From: Leptospira neocaledonica
GTDB taxonomy: Bacteria; Spirochaetota; Leptospiria; Leptospirales; Leptospiraceae
Direction: 5' to 3'
NCBI RefSeq assembly: GCF_002812205.1
Contig: NZ_NPEA01000004.1
Span: forward strand, 124,001-188,000
DNA: 64,000 bases
Both the position numbers and the translations under genes were made by a program. How positions within the stretch are numbered: the first letter of the stretch is position 1; each line of letters opens with the position of its first letter. This document shows, one piece after another, positions 1-10,047 of the stretch. The notes under the pieces are model-generated. The model ran no database searches. It worked only from the letters and a program-made list of their open reading frames with translations, and had not been told where the DNA came from.

Positions 1-8
1 TCCTTAGG

Positions 9-581
9 ATGATCAAAAACCTACTCAGAGATCTTAGTCTTGCATTACCTGCAACATCCATAGTTTTAAATGGATGGAAAAGGTTTCTTTCCCAACTTTT
101 AGGAAGATTTATAGAATTTTATTCCGAAAAAAGTGGGAAGGAAAAATTGATCTTCGTTCTGGCATTACTGCAGTTATTTTTCAGCTTGGGAAGTTGGATC
201 AATTATTCCATCAATTTAGGTGTAGAATCCCAATTGGATATTATCTCCAGGCTTGGTAATTTTTTCGGAATAGAACCTAGTCGTAGCGGTATAGAAGAAG
301 TGAATGTAAGGACCGCATCCAATATATTTTTTATCATCCCTTGTTTTTTAACATTCTTCTTTGGTGGTTTTTGGAGAAGTGAATGGATCGGCAAAACGAT
401 TGTGATCTTACAAGGATTTTCCGGGATATTACTTCTGCTCGGAGCTTTATTACCAGACGTATTTTTCGTAAGTTTCATAAGAGATCAGGACTATTATTAT
501 AATTTTAATTTTTACGCGTTCTGTTCCTTTTGGGCGTTAACGACCGCTTCTTCCTTAACATTATGGAATTCTAAACTTTAA
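9..581 (+). CDS. Hypothetical multi-pass membrane protein
   Basis: I do not recognise the family. The 190-residue product has about four hydrophobic segments (roughly residues 47-67, 103-125, 128-155 and 165-185), so it probably sits in the inner membrane. It ends ten bases before modB and lies on the same strand, so it may be the first visible gene of the molybdate operon, but nothing in the protein ties it to molybdate. No stop codon is visible in frame before the first ATG, so the true start could lie outside the window. Confidence 0.55.
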   Translation: MIKNLLRDLSLALPATSIVLNGWKRFLSQLLGRFIEFYSEKSGKEKLIFVLALLQLFFSLGSWINYSINLGVESQLDIISRLGNFFGIEPSRSGIEEVNVRTASNIFFIIPCFLTFFFGGFWRSEWIGKTIVILQGFSGILLLLGALLPDVFFVSFIRDQDYYYNFNFYAFCSFWALTTASSLTLWNSKL

Positions 582-590
582 CTCTGTCTG

Positions 591-1271
591 ATGGATACTT
601 TCGACTGGGACTCCATCAGATATCCTCTATTCCTTACACTTAAGGTAACTTTTTTCTCCACATTCTTTGCCGCTTTACTAGGGATATTTTTCGCCTATTG
701 GATGTCAAAGCTCCGATTTTTCGGAAGGGCATTTGCGGATGCTGTTTTGACCTTGCCGATGGTTCTTCCTCCCACAGTGCTTGGATATTATCTTTTAGTC
801 CTATTCGGGAAAAAAGGAATAGTCGGTCATTTCCTTTTGGAACAATTCCAATATTCTATATTATTTAATTTGCATGGAGCAGTTTTAGCGTCCACAATCG
901 TATCCTTTCCTTTAGTTTATAGATCCGCAAAGGCTGCCTTCGAAGATCTGGATCCTGAATACGAAGAAATTTCTCTCACTTTAGGAAAATCCAAATGGGA
1001 AACCTTTTTAACCGTAATTCTCCCGCTTTCCTGGAGGGGAATTATAGCGGGATCCATGATGGCCTATGCAAGAGGAATGGGAGAATTCGGAGCTACACTT
1101 ATGATCGCAGGAAATATTCCTGAAAAAACACAAACAATCGCGCTAGCAATTTATGATTCTGTTCAATCTGGAAAGGATGAGTTTTCGTTAGTCTTAGTAT
1201 TCGTAGCATCTATTACTTGTGTATTGGTATTGACAGTTTCCGGGATTTTACTTAAAAAATCACATTGGTAA
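591..1271 (+). CDS. modB: Molybdate ABC transporter permease ModB
   Basis: This is the inner-membrane permease of a molybdate importer. The 226-residue length is typical of ModB. It has five or so hydrophobic segments and the binding-protein-dependent transport signature around residues 120-165 (EEISLTLGKSKWETF, then LPLSWRGIIAG and ARGMGEFGAT). That EAA-type loop contacts the ATPase. The next genes encode the binding protein and ATPase in the order B-A-C, which is less common than A-B-C. The gap to modA is 13 bases, consistent with one transcript. Confidence 0.93.
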   Translation: MDTFDWDSIRYPLFLTLKVTFFSTFFAALLGIFFAYWMSKLRFFGRAFADAVLTLPMVLPPTVLGYYLLVLFGKKGIVGHFLLEQFQYSILFNLHGAVLASTIVSFPLVYRSAKAAFEDLDPEYEEISLTLGKSKWETFLTVILPLSWRGIIAGSMMAYARGMGEFGATLMIAGNIPEKTQTIALAIYDSVQSGKDEFSLVLVFVASITCVLVLTVSGILLKKSHW

Positions 1272-1284
1272 GGACAGGACACGA

Positions 1285-2049
1285 ATGATCAAAAGATTAT
1301 ATATATTACTCCCAGTTTTACTTCTACTCATCCAATCTCCTTCTTATACACAAGAGAAGGAGAAAGAGATCACCATTTCCGCCGCATCCAGTTTAACCGA
1401 TGTGCTCAAAGAACTTGGAACCACATTCAAACAAAAAACCGGTGTCAAAGCTGTATTCAATTTCGGATCTTCCGGAAGTTTATACCAACAAATCGAAAAA
1501 GGTGCTCCGGTAGATGTCTTCATATCTGCGGATCCGGATATTGTAGACAAAGGAATCAAAGCGGAAGTTTTGGAAACTTCTACAAAAACTATTTTATTAA
1601 AAAATACTTTGGTGCTCATCCAGCCTAAAGCGAGCGAGCTCAAGATCAAAAAGTTAGAAGACTTACAATATCCTGAGATCAAGAAGATAGCGATCGGAAA
1701 CCCAAGCTCTGTTCCGGCCGGAAAATACGCGGAAGAAGTGCTCACTAAGAACAATCTAAACCTTTCCTTAAAAGAAAAATTCATCCCTGCGGAGAATGTC
1801 CGTCAGGTCTTAGATTACGTAGGAAGAGAAGAAGTAGAAGCCGGATTCGTATACGTCACAGATGCAGCGATTGCAGAATCTAAAGTCAAGATTGCATTGA
1901 CTTTAAGCGGACACAAACCGATCTTATACCCGGGAATTTTGGTGACCGGGACCAAAAATCCGGAAGAAGCAAAATCTTTTCTGGAGTTCTTGAAAAAATC
2001 CCCGGAAGCGAAAGAAACTTTTCTGAAATATAAGTTTATACTTCCTTAA
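1285..2049 (+). CDS. modA: Molybdate-binding periplasmic protein ModA
   Basis: This is the substrate-binding protein that hands molybdate or tungstate to ModB. The 254-residue product starts with a signal peptide (residues 1-22, cleavage near SYTQ). It then shows the ModA landmarks: ISAASSLTDVLKEL, the FGSSGSLYQQI ligand loop, GAPVDVFISAD, and near the C-terminus the VEAGFVYVTDA segment. There is no lipobox cysteine, so it is predicted to be soluble in the periplasm. Its stop codon overlaps the modC start by one base (TAATG), implying translational coupling. Confidence 0.95.
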   Translation: MIKRLYILLPVLLLLIQSPSYTQEKEKEITISAASSLTDVLKELGTTFKQKTGVKAVFNFGSSGSLYQQIEKGAPVDVFISADPDIVDKGIKAEVLETSTKTILLKNTLVLIQPKASELKIKKLEDLQYPEIKKIAIGNPSSVPAGKYAEEVLTKNNLNLSLKEKFIPAENVRQVLDYVGREEVEAGFVYVTDAAIAESKVKIALTLSGHKPILYPGILVTGTKNPEEAKSFLEFLKKSPEAKETFLKYKFILP

Positions 2050-2723
2050 TGTCTTTAACCGTAGATATCAGAAAAAAACTCTCCGATAGAAACCGAAAAT
2101 TCGAGCTGGATGTTCAGTTCGAATTTTCAGGAGAATTTCAGGTATTATACGGACCTTCCGGAGCAGGAAAAAGCCTCACCTTGCGGGCTCTAGCAGGACT
2201 TTTAAAACCGGATTCAGGACGGATCTCTTTCGCAAATACTGTCTATTTTGATTCTTCTTCCAAAAAATATATTCCACCTCAAAAAAGAAATCTAGGTTAC
2301 GTTCCTCAAAGTTACGGACTATTTCCTCATCTCACAGTCAGGAAAAATATAGAATTTGGATTAAACAATTTCTTTCAACTTACTACGAGTAAAAAGACTA
2401 AAGAAACGGTTTCTAATCTTATGAATTTATTCGAAATAGAAGAAACTTCTGAAAGTTATCCGAAACATCTTTCGGGTGGACAAAAACAAAGAGTGGCGAT
2501 CGCAAGAGCACTTGCCCGAGATCCTAAAATTTTACTTTTGGATGAACCATTTGCGGCACTCCACGCGGATTTAAGACAGAAGATGAGAGAAGAGCTAAAA
2601 GGTTTAAGAAAGAAGATCAGCATGCCCATACTTCTAATCTCTCATGACCCAAAAGATCTGGAGTATTTCGGGACTTCTGCTCTTTATATGGAAGACGGTA
2701 AGATTCTTAATAATCGTTCTTAA
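2049..2723 (+). CDS. modC: Molybdate ABC transporter ATPase ModC, short form
   Basis: This is the ATP-hydrolysing subunit of the molybdate importer. Walker A (GPSGAGKS, near residue 36), the Q-loop region ([14 protein letters not shown]), the ABC signature (LSGGQKQR) and Walker B ([11 protein letters not shown]) are all intact. At 224 residues it stops soon after the H-loop (ISHDPKDL). The C-terminal TOBE/Mop domain, which in the roughly 350-residue classical ModC binds molybdate and regulates transport, is absent. Its last four bases overlap the convergent gene. Confidence 0.9.
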   Translation: MSLTVDIRKKLSDRNRKFELDVQFEFSGEFQVLYGPSGAGKSLTLRALAGLLKPDSGRISFANTVYFDSSSKKYIPPQKRNLGYVPQSYGLFPHLTVRKNIEFGLNNFFQLTTSKKTKETVSNLMNLFEIEETSESYPKHLSGGQKQRVAIARALARDPKILLLDEPFAALHADLRQKMREELKGLRKKISMPILLISHDPKDLEYFGTSALYMEDGKILNNRS

Positions 2724-3052
2724 TAATCGAAAATCCCCAGATCCATTTTAGCTTCTTCGGAAGCCATTGCTCTTGGATCCCATTTAGGTATCCAGACCAC
2801 TTCTACTTCGACAGAGTTGATACCTTCGACCCGAAGAGCATTGTCTTGGATCTCTTGTTTCATCTGTGGACCTGCGGGACAAGCCATAGAAGTATAAGTC
2901 ATTTCAATCTTGGCCTTATCACCTTCAACCTGGATCTTATAGATCAAACCTAACTCAGCCACGGAGATCCCGATCTCGGGATCTTCTACCCTATGGATCT
3001 CAGCATAGACCCTTTTTTCGATCTCTTGAGTTGGTTGTTCTAATAATTGCAT
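2720..3052 (-). CDS. DUF59/MIP18 family protein, PaaD/SufT-like
   Basis: This small 110-residue protein belongs to the DUF59 family, which assists iron-sulfur cluster assembly or transfer. Visible family marks are the [15 protein letters not shown] segment (residues 23-37) and [11 protein letters not shown] with its conserved cysteine (near residue 58), followed by [11 protein letters not shown]. It lies about 3 kb downstream of the suf genes on the same strand, separated by a transporter, a regulator and a toxin-antitoxin pair. A SUF role is therefore plausible but inferred. A PaaD role in phenylacetate degradation is unlikely because no paa genes are present. Confidence 0.85.
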   Translation of the reverse strand: MQLLEQPTQEIEKRVYAEIHRVEDPEIGISVAELGLIYKIQVEGDKAKIEMTYTSMACPAGPQMKQEIQDNALRVEGINSVEVEVVWIPKWDPRAMASEEAKMDLGIFDY

Positions 3053-3116
3053 CTAACCATTAGTCTACCGGAATGGCGACTTCGTGTAAAGAATTTTAAG
3101 ACTCTTTTATTTTCCA

Positions 3117-4271
3117 TCAGAACGGATTTAAAAAAGGAGCGCTTAAGCCTAGGATCAGTATCAACCAATTCGGAACTTTTAGAAAAACCATCAATACAAA
3201 CAATGTACAGAACACAAAAAGATCATATGCGGAATACACCGAAGAAGTGAAGACCGGAGTACAGAAGGCGGACAATAAAATTCCCAAAGCGGAGAACTGG
3301 ATTGCGTCTATCACAGCCCTCATTTTGGAATAATTTCGTATCTCTTCCCAAAGAGGAAAAAACCCAAACACCAAAAGAAAAGAAGGAAGAAATATAAAAG
3401 CGGTAGAGAGGATCGCTCCGCTAAAGCCGAAGATCATAAAACCTAAATAAGAAGCGAATGTAAATAAAGGACCTGGCATTGCTTGTGCGGCTCCATATCC
3501 TGCTAAAAATTCTTCCTTTCCGATCCAACCTTGTCTTACTACTTCATTTTCCAATAAAGGAAGGACCACATGTCCTCCGCCAAAAACCAAGGCGCCTGAT
3601 CTATAAAATGAGTCCGAGATCGTAAAAAGAAGTAAACCGGTGAATGATCTTAATAAAGGTAATAAGAAAAGAAGAAGGAAAAAAAATCCTAAGGACCAGA
3701 ATGCGATCCGTTTCGGAATAGAGAAAGAAACCGAAACATAAGGGAGATCCGATTCTTCTTGAAATAGAAAAAATCCGATCCCTGCGCCTATCAAAATTAC
3801 GATCAATTGAGTATATGCGCTCGAAAACACTAGAGCAATAATTGCAGAACCTATGACCAAATAGATCTTGTAAGGATGTTTCTTGGAATTTTTCCACATC
3901 GTCAAAATTGCGTGAGCCACAACTGAGGCAGCGACCAATTTTAAACCGTGAACCCATTTTAGATCCGGAACTATATTCGATTTTAATAAAATTCCAAACC
4001 CGACCATCAACAAAATAGAAGGAAGCGTAAATCCAATCCAAGCCGCGCATCCTGCTTTCCAACCGGAACGAAGAGTTCCGATGCAGATCCCCAATTGGCT
4101 GCTCGCAGGACCTGGGAGAAATTGGCAGACAGCTAATAATTCTTTATAAACTTCTTCCGAGATCCATTTTTTTTGAATTACGAATTCTTGATAAAAATAA
4201 GCGAGATGGGCAGTGGGCCCGCCAAAAGAGATCAGGCCCAGTTTTAAGAAGGTGAAAAATACTTCTTTCAT
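3117..4271 (-). CDS. chrA: Chromate transporter ChrA (two-domain)
   Basis: This 384-residue CHR-family inner-membrane protein is predicted to export chromate. It shows two homologous halves. The first has LGLISFGGPTAHLAYFY and the FLPGPASSQL motif near the N-terminus. The second has ALVFGGGHVVLPLLE and AMPGPLFTFASYLGF after residue 220. Many hydrophobic segments separate them. It is the long, fused CHR form. No chrB-type regulator is next to it. The AraC-type gene upstream on the same strand ends about 55 bases before its start and might share a transcript. Confidence 0.93.
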   Translation of the reverse strand: MKEVFFTFLKLGLISFGGPTAHLAYFYQEFVIQKKWISEEVYKELLAVCQFLPGPASSQLGICIGTLRSGWKAGCAAWIGFTLPSILLMVGFGILLKSNIVPDLKWVHGLKLVAASVVAHAILTMWKNSKKHPYKIYLVIGSAIIALVFSSAYTQLIVILIGAGIGFFLFQEESDLPYVSVSFSIPKRIAFWSLGFFFLLLFLLPLLRSFTGLLLFTISDSFYRSGALVFGGGHVVLPLLENEVVRQGWIGKEEFLAGYGAAQAMPGPLFTFASYLGFMIFGFSGAILSTAFIFLPSFLLVFGFFPLWEEIRNYSKMRAVIDAIQFSALGILLSAFCTPVFTSSVYSAYDLFVFCTLFVLMVFLKVPNWLILILGLSAPFLNPF

Positions 4272-4325
4272 TCGAAAACACTATTTAGGCCCTGCGTGTC
4301 GACCCCGCAAGACCTTTCGGAAAAT

Positions 4326-5180
4326 TTAATCCTCTACTGGGATCCAAATTTCTAATCCACCCATTCCTGTGACTGGATTAAATTCTTTTCCGTATCTCTC
4401 TAGGTTTGCACCCTCGAAAGGTTTTACACCGGAATCCGGAAACCATTTGCCTGCTGCTGCAAAGGTTGCTCGAATCCCGGCAATATGACCCTTATGAGTA
4501 AACACTGCATACTTCTGAGTAGGGATCTTAAGTACCTGAAACTCTTTAGGTAATCCGGAAGAGTTTGAAACTTCTATACCGCACATATAATCAAAGTTAC
4601 CTTCTGCATCGAAATTATAACAAACTCCGTAAGCAGCATCTCCTACTTGAGAAGGAATATTTCCCAAGTATGCTCCGAAAGTTTGCCATTGATTTGGAAT
4701 TCCTGCAGGCATTTGACAATCATAATGTTCTACAAGACCTGCAAATAGCCTAGAGGGAATAGTTTCGAATCTGGGTGGATCGATTTTAGGAATTGGTTCT
4801 GCGTTCAAGGTGATAGCCTCCACTAAGTTCACATTACCAAGATGACCCTGGGACTTCAGTTGTTCCGGAGTGATAGAAAATTGATCTCTAAAAGCCCTTG
4901 TAAATGCTTCGTGAGATCCATAACCTATATCCAAAGCGATATCTAAAATATTGGATCCTTTATCTACCAATATTTTTGCAGCTTCGCTCAAACGTCGTCC
5001 TCTTAGATATCTCATCAAAGAAACTCCCATAGTTAAAGAAAAACTGCGGGTCAGATGAAAAGGAGAAACCCCTGCATTCTTTGCCACATCCTCCAGAGAA
5101 ATATCTTCTTTGGAATGACCTTCTATAAACCAGAGAGCTTTTTGAATAAAATCCATACAGTCCTTGGTACTGTTTCCCAC
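4326..5180 (-). CDS. AraC-family regulator with GyrI-like effector domain
   Basis: This is a transcription regulator of 284 residues. Residues 10-110 form the AraC double helix-turn-helix (ISLEDVAKNAGVSPFHLTRSF, and the second helix pair NILDIALDIGYGSHEAFTRAF followed by the SITPEQ hallmark). From about residue 125 the protein resembles the GyrI/Rob-type small-molecule-binding domain (ETIPSRLFAGLVEH, GLEIWIPVED at the end). The layout is like Rob-type activators that sense lipophilic compounds. The ligand and targets are unknown. The chrA gene immediately downstream is one possible target. Confidence 0.88.
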   Translation of the reverse strand: MGNSTKDCMDFIQKALWFIEGHSKEDISLEDVAKNAGVSPFHLTRSFSLTMGVSLMRYLRGRRLSEAAKILVDKGSNILDIALDIGYGSHEAFTRAFRDQFSITPEQLKSQGHLGNVNLVEAITLNAEPIPKIDPPRFETIPSRLFAGLVEHYDCQMPAGIPNQWQTFGAYLGNIPSQVGDAAYGVCYNFDAEGNFDYMCGIEVSNSSGLPKEFQVLKIPTQKYAVFTHKGHIAGIRATFAAAGKWFPDSGVKPFEGANLERYGKEFNPVTGMGGLEIWIPVED

Positions 5181-5236
5181 ATCCTAAACTTTTCTTTTTA
5201 CTCTTGCTTGATAGTTCTTGCGATCTGAAAAAATTT

Positions 5237-5674
5237 TTATTTTTTCGGATAAAGTTTAAAACCTAATTTTTTGGCCACAGACCTAAATTTTTCATCCATA
5301 GAGCAAAGTATCAATTCGTCCGAGATAGCCTTTCGAATATGTAATGCAGTGGCCAAATGAGCTGCATCCAAGGACTTTAATTCCAAAATTTCCTTATTCT
5401 TTTTAATCTCAGTTCGAACATCATCATCCAGATTTTTTAAATTGATCTGAGAAATGAATTCCCCCAAAAAGTTTTCCGCATCTTTAAACCAATTTTTCGA
5501 TAGATGTTTTGCTTCTTTAGAATAAGTGAAATTTAAACTTCTGAAACTTTCTATCTCAAGTAGAATCGAACCAAACTTGAGGTCCGATCTGTTGAAATAA
5601 TCCAAATGGTCTTCGTAACCGGCTTCTGCATAAAGAATATTTAATAGAAGACTAGTATCTATATATAAGACCAT
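5237..5674 (-). CDS. PIN-domain toxin, VapC-like
   Basis: This 145-residue PIN-domain protein is probably a ribonuclease toxin. The metal-binding acidic residues expected for the fold are visible: D6 in YIDTS, E40/E42 in LLEIESF, D103 in SLDAAHLATA and D127 in CSMDEKF. Its ATG directly follows the stop codon of the antitoxin gene with no gap, so the pair is translated as one unit. The RNA target cannot be told from sequence. Confidence 0.88.
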   Translation of the reverse strand: MVLYIDTSLLLNILYAEAGYEDHLDYFNRSDLKFGSILLEIESFRSLNFTYSKEAKHLSKNWFKDAENFLGEFISQINLKNLDDDVRTEIKKNKEILELKSLDAAHLATALHIRKAISDELILCSMDEKFRSVAKKLGFKLYPKK

Positions 5675-5974
5675 TCAATCCCTGTCCGCTTGGTAAGCTT
5701 CCCTCCAAGCTGTGGAGACTCTGGTTTTGACTCCAGTATTTAATAGAATGGATTTCGGAATATTGATTCCTTTTGGAGTTTTTGCAGGGATAATAGAGTT
5801 CGCGTTAGCCGCTTCTTTGAGATATTGTTGAGTGCGATCCGATTTTTGATCCACTTTTTTGATCTCAGCAATCGGTTGATTTCTATCCAAAATGAGAATA
5901 GTCTCCCCACCTCTTACAAAATCCAAAAAACTGCTCAGGTTATTTTTTAGATCCTTGATACCAACCGCTTTCAT
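5675..5974 (-). CDS. Phd/YefM-type antitoxin
   Basis: This 99-residue protein precedes the PIN toxin. The N-terminal part (VGIKDLKNNLSSFLDFVRGG, then ETILILDRNQPIAEI) has the Phd/YefM DNA-binding pattern. The rest is a polar tail likely to wrap and inhibit the toxin. Such antitoxins usually repress their own operon. The pair sits directly after sufU, in the place where some suf operons carry sufB. Confidence 0.87.
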   Translation of the reverse strand: MKAVGIKDLKNNLSSFLDFVRGGETILILDRNQPIAEIKKVDQKSDRTQQYLKEAANANSIIPAKTPKGINIPKSILLNTGVKTRVSTAWREAYQADRD

Positions 5975-6029
5975 GCCTTTATGGTAGCCACCGGAGCCAC
6001 TTTGTCAATTCCTTTTGGACAAAAATTCC

Positions 6030-6455
6030 TTACTTCCCAATCGCCTTTTCTAAAGTGTTCCAAGCTAAGGTCGCACATTTAATACGAGCCGGAATCTTCT
6101 TTACCGCTTCCATAGATTCCAGGTCTTCATATTCTTCCGGAAAATTAGGGGCCTTATCTTCTAAAAGCATTCCTTTAAATTCTTGTAGAAGTGATTTTGC
6201 TTCAGAAATAGTTTTTCCATAAAGACTGTCAGTAAGCATAGAAGCAGAAGCTTGGGAGATAGAACAACCCTTCCCCACAAAACTGATCTCAGAGATGATA
6301 TCTCCTTTCAGCTTTAGGAATAATTCTACCTCGTCACCGCAGAGTGGATTCACCCCTTCTTGATGAAGATCGGAGTGTTCCATCTTTCCGTGATGTCTTG
6401 GATTCTGGTAATGATCGAGTAGTACTTCTTGGTAAAGACTATCGCTTAAGGACAC
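6030..6455 (-). CDS. sufU: Iron-sulfur assembly protein SufU (NifU/IscU-like)
   Basis: This 141-residue protein accepts sulfur from SufS. The three cysteine landmarks are present: [10 protein letters not shown] (near residue 39), [14 protein letters not shown] (near residue 65) and [10 protein letters not shown] (near residue 125). The GCSIS region and the spacing are typical of the SufU type, which works as a zinc-bound sulfur shuttle in Gram-positive SUF systems. The start overlaps the end of sufS by 17 bases, so the two are probably translationally coupled. Confidence 0.93.
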   Translation of the reverse strand: MSLSDSLYQEVLLDHYQNPRHHGKMEHSDLHQEGVNPLCGDEVELFLKLKGDIISEISFVGKGCSISQASASMLTDSLYGKTISEAKSLLQEFKGMLLEDKAPNFPEEYEDLESMEAVKKIPARIKCATLAWNTLEKAIGK

Positions 6456-7680
6456 GGCCGAAAATCTCCTTCACTTTCTTTAGACCTACCAAAAGAGAAT
6501 CTACGTCTTCTTTGGTATTATAAAGATAGAAAGAAGCACGGCAGGTGCCTGCGATTCCTTTGAAATCCATAAAAGGTTGGGCGCAATGATGTCCCACACG
6601 GATCGCAATCCCTTCTTCGTCCAGAATGGAACCTACATCATGAGGATGTACTCCGGGGAAATTGAAGGAGATGACTCCCCCTCTTTTGCTTAGATCATTT
6701 GTCCCGTACAATTCCAAACCGCCGAAATCTTCCAATCGATCCAAGGCGTATTGTAGGAGTTCCAACTCATGGTTTCTGATCTCCTGCATTCCTACTGATT
6801 CCAGGTATTCTAAAGCCGCTCCGAACCCTATAACTCCGGAGATATTCGGAGTACCTGCTTCCAATCTTGCAGGAAGATCCGCATAAGTGGATTTTTCCTT
6901 CCATACCTTGGAGATCATATCCCCTCCCCCCATCCAAGGAGGCATAGTGTCTAAGATCTCTTCTTTAGCGTAAAGAACTCCTACACCAGTTGGTCCGAGC
7001 ATCTTATGAGCGGAGAATGTATAAAAATCAAAATCTTCTTTTTGAACGTTTGTAGGAAGATGGCAAATCCCTTGGGCACCATCTATCAACACTTTTGCTC
7101 CGACTTCCCTTGCTCTACGAATAATAGCAGAAAGATCGTGAATGGTGCCTGTTACATTGGACATCTGAGCAAGAGCGACTAACTTTACTCTTTCCGTAAT
7201 GATCTCGTCCAGGTTACTAAGATCCAAAGTAGAATCTTGGTTAAGAGGAATAAATTTAAGAACAGCCTGTTTTTCTTGGGCCAACATCTGCCAAGGAACT
7301 AAATTAGAATGGTGTTCTAATTCAGTGAGTACGATCTCATCGCCTTCATGAATATTGGTACGTCCCCAAGATTGAGCGACTAGATTAATGGATTCAGTAG
7401 TATTGCGTGTGAAGATGACCACCTTAGCGCAAGCGGCTCCGATAAACCTGGAAGTTTTGATCCGGGTCATCTCGTATTTTTCGGTGGCCTTTTGGGAAAG
7501 ATAATATATCCCGCGGTGAATGTTCGCATTCTCCGCTTCATAATATTTACGAATGGTATCTATGACAGACTTAGGCTTTTGAGAACTAGCTGCGCTGTCC
7601 AGAAACACCAAGGGCTTACCGTTCATCTGCGTAGACAGAATCGGAAAATCTCTGCGTATCTTTTCGAGATCAAAACTCAA
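6439..7680 (-). CDS. sufS: Cysteine desulfurase SufS
   Basis: This pyridoxal-phosphate enzyme of 413 residues releases sulfur from cysteine for cluster assembly. The group II marks are clear: the PLP lysine in [16 protein letters not shown] (near residue 225), the HHCAQPFM stretch, and the catalytic cysteine in [12 protein letters not shown] near residue 370. Its partner sufU follows with overlap and a Rieske-type gene precedes it 27 bases upstream. All are on one strand, supporting a single suf transcript. Confidence 0.95.
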   Translation of the reverse strand: MSFDLEKIRRDFPILSTQMNGKPLVFLDSAASSQKPKSVIDTIRKYYEAENANIHRGIYYLSQKATEKYEMTRIKTSRFIGAACAKVVIFTRNTTESINLVAQSWGRTNIHEGDEIVLTELEHHSNLVPWQMLAQEKQAVLKFIPLNQDSTLDLSNLDEIITERVKLVALAQMSNVTGTIHDLSAIIRRAREVGAKVLIDGAQGICHLPTNVQKEDFDFYTFSAHKMLGPTGVGVLYAKEEILDTMPPWMGGGDMISKVWKEKSTYADLPARLEAGTPNISGVIGFGAALEYLESVGMQEIRNHELELLQYALDRLEDFGGLELYGTNDLSKRGGVISFNFPGVHPHDVGSILDEEGIAIRVGHHCAQPFMDFKGIAGTCRASFYLYNTKEDVDSLLVGLKKVKEIFGRVLKR

Positions 7681-7707
7681 AACTTTTGCTCTCCTCGGTT
7701 CCCCATG

Positions 7708-8022
7708 TCAATCCTCTAATTCCACTTCGACTTCGTCACCCACGATTCTAGTCTTATAGACTGGCAAATCTTCCACTGCAGGCATACAAAGTACCTTGCC
7801 GGTGCGGATATTAAACTTTGCAGAATGTCTTGGACAAACGATTACGTCCCCTTCTAATTCTCCGGTCGAAATATCCTCTCCGTCATGGGTGCAAAGATCC
7901 GCAAATGCACAGATCTCGTCCCCCAGTCTAGTCAACCCTACCCTATGGTAACGGGTTTCTGCTACGAAGATCTCCCCTTCTTTCAGATCGGAAAGTTTAG
8001 CTAGTTTCTGAAATTCTCCCAT
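7708..8022 (-). CDS. Rieske-type [2Fe-2S] protein in the suf operon
   Basis: This 104-residue soluble Rieske ferredoxin has the two cluster motifs C-x-H (LCTHDGEDI, near residue 43) and C-x-x-H ([11 protein letters not shown], near residue 62), giving two cysteine and two histidine ligands. It resembles NirD or dioxygenase ferredoxin subunits but has no oxygenase next to it. The gene starts at the last base of sufD and precedes sufS, so it may supply electrons or act as an acceptor in SUF assembly. That role is inferred from position only. Confidence 0.9.
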   Translation of the reverse strand: MGEFQKLAKLSDLKEGEIFVAETRYHRVGLTRLGDEICAFADLCTHDGEDISTGELEGDVIVCPRHSAKFNIRTGKVLCMPAVEDLPVYKTRIVGDEVEVELED

Positions 8023-9203
8023 TACTTGCCAAGCATCCTAGATTCTATCATAGAGGATAATTCTTCGCGAACTGTTTCGGAAGGAAATTCTCGGATTACT
8101 TCGTTTAAGAAGCCTTCTACGATCATTTTGCGGGCCTCTTCTTCCGAAATACCTCGAGAAGCTAAGTAAAATAATTGCTCTTCGTCTATTTCTCCGACAG
8201 TGGCTCCATGTTCACATTTTACACTGTCTGCGAATACTTCCAATTTCGGAATGGATTCCGCTCTTGCAGTTCTGTCCAGGAGAAGGTTATTATTGATTTG
8301 GATCGCACCCACATCCTTACAATGAGAAGGTATATGAAGGTTTCCTGTGAATACATGATGAGCCTTTTCTCTTACAACAGTACGATACAAAATAGAACTT
8401 TGTGCATGGCTTTCTGAATGAAGAATGCGTATTTCAGTATCCTGGAATTCCCTTCCTTTTAAAGGAGAAAGACCAGCATAACGTGTCCAACATCCTTTAC
8501 CGGCAACATTCGTATCGTAGAATGATTTCCCCTTATATCCGCCCCAAGAAGCAAGACTTGCATGAAACTTAGAATCCTTCTCTTGGATCCCGTATGTAGC
8601 TCTAAAATGAAAAGTAGAATCCCCCAAGTTTTCCAGACTGGAATATTGGAAATCTCCGTTGGGCGGCGTAAGAAGAATGGTAACTCCGCTCATCAAGGTC
8701 AGATCTTTTTGAGAAGCAGACTCCCATCTTTCTATAAAATTGGATTTGGCTCCCGAAAAAGCATCTACGATCAAAAGTGGAAGAATAATATTTCCATCCT
8801 TACATTCAATTTTGATCTCAGGAAAAGAAGAAGGATCCGAATCTAATTGTACATAATACGCGTGAGTGAATCTGGAAAATACAAAAAGTGGAAACCATTC
8901 TTTAGAATAAAAGGAAACCGCAGGCGCAGCCTTTTTCAGAACTTCCGAAAGTTTTTCCGCAGGAAGATCCTGTAATCTAGTGATTTTTGCATTTCCGGAA
9001 ACAGTTACAGAAGAATCAGGACAAATCTTAGTATATTCTGAAATTTTAAAATTAGAAAGGCTGATTTTTCTCCAAGATTCCAGAGAAGAATCCGGAAAAA
9101 CGGCAGAGTTCAGAAGTTTTTCGGCGTTCGTACGGAATTCGGAAAGAATGGATGGCTCCTTCTTCTCCTTAATATATTCCGAGATTGATTCCGCCAAAAG
9201 CAT
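8022..9203 (-). CDS. sufD: Fe-S scaffold complex subunit SufD
   Basis: This is a SufB/SufD-family protein of 393 residues, the length usual for SufD and shorter than the ~470 of SufB. The conserved C-terminal core is clear: [21 protein letters not shown] and [17 protein letters not shown] (residues ~320-370). The N-terminal half is poorly conserved, as is common for SufD. It normally forms SufB-SufC2-SufD. The matching sufB is not beside it. It lies four bases after sufC. Confidence 0.9.
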   Translation of the reverse strand: MLLAESISEYIKEKKEPSILSEFRTNAEKLLNSAVFPDSSLESWRKISLSNFKISEYTKICPDSSVTVSGNAKITRLQDLPAEKLSEVLKKAAPAVSFYSKEWFPLFVFSRFTHAYYVQLDSDPSSFPEIKIECKDGNIILPLLIVDAFSGAKSNFIERWESASQKDLTLMSGVTILLTPPNGDFQYSSLENLGDSTFHFRATYGIQEKDSKFHASLASWGGYKGKSFYDTNVAGKGCWTRYAGLSPLKGREFQDTEIRILHSESHAQSSILYRTVVREKAHHVFTGNLHIPSHCKDVGAIQINNNLLLDRTARAESIPKLEVFADSVKCEHGATVGEIDEEQLFYLASRGISEEEARKMIVEGFLNEVIREFPSETVREELSSMIESRMLGK

Positions 9204-9207
9204 TCCT

Positions 9208-9969
9208 TTAGTTCGCTCCGTTTAGGATCCAATCGTATCCTTTTTCTTCCAATTCCAGAGCGAGCTCGCTTCCACCTGTTTTAAGAATCTTACCTTGTGC
9301 AAAAACGTGAACGAAATCAGGAGTCACATAGTTCAACATTCTTTGGTAATGTGTGATCAGAAGTATGGATCTATCTGCGGATTTGTTTTTAGTGATCCCT
9401 TCGCTAATAATTCTAAGTGCGTCTATATCCAAACCTGAATCTGTCTCATCCAAAACGGAAAGTTTAGGTTTGAGAAGGGTCATCTGAAGGATCTCGTTCC
9501 TTTTTTTCTCTCCACCGGAAAAACCGTCATTCACGTATCTTCCGATCCAAGTATCAGGAACTTCTAATAAAGCAGTGGCTTCTTTTAATTCTTTGCGGAA
9601 TTCTTTAACAGGTAGGTCCTTGCCTCGGACCGATTTTAATATGGTGCGCAAAAAATTTCCGATCGTGACACCAGGAATACTAGTGGGATATTGAAAACAA
9701 AGGAAGATACCGGCCCTTGCTCTTTCGTCGGTTGGTTTTTCAAGAAGGGATTCCCCTCTGAAAAATATATCCCCGGAAATCACCTTATATTTTGGGTGAC
9801 CCATGATGACATTTGATAATGTACTTTTTCCGGATCCGTTTGGACCCATGATGGCATGGACTTCTCCCTCGCCGATTGTAAGGTCTACCCCTTTGAGGAT
9901 TTCCTGTACTTCACCCGATTCGGTTTCCACTCCGGCGCGAAGATTCGAAATTTTTAGTAGTTCCGCCAC
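9208..9969 (-). CDS. sufC: Fe-S assembly ATPase SufC
   Basis: This cytosolic ABC-type ATPase of 253 residues powers the SUF scaffold. Walker A ([10 protein letters not shown], residues ~42-51), the SufC-specific Q-loop area ([13 protein letters not shown]), the signature ([11 protein letters not shown]) and Walker B ([12 protein letters not shown]) are intact. The ETDSGLD form is diagnostic of SufC rather than a transporter ATPase. It is the first gene of the suf run. The gap of fewer than 80 bases upstream leaves little room for more than a promoter and no room for sufB. Confidence 0.95.
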   Translation of the reverse strand: MAELLKISNLRAGVETESGEVQEILKGVDLTIGEGEVHAIMGPNGSGKSTLSNVIMGHPKYKVISGDIFFRGESLLEKPTDERARAGIFLCFQYPTSIPGVTIGNFLRTILKSVRGKDLPVKEFRKELKEATALLEVPDTWIGRYVNDGFSGGEKKRNEILQMTLLKPKLSVLDETDSGLDIDALRIISEGITKNKSADRSILLITHYQRMLNYVTPDFVHVFAQGKILKTGGSELALELEEKGYDWILNGAN

Positions 9970-10047
9970 GTATAGGACCCCTGCCTAGGACTATGTTTTT
10001 ATTCCTGAGGCGGAGATCAATAGGAAAGATGTTTGGAAGCCGGGTCT

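Noticed and set aside
1344..1784. Minus-strand frame opposite modA
   Set aside because: It is fully antisense to a well-supported modA and shows no domain or ribosome site.
8022..9203. SufB rather than SufD
   Set aside because: The length is 393 rather than about 470 residues, and the N-terminal half lacks the conserved SufB blocks.
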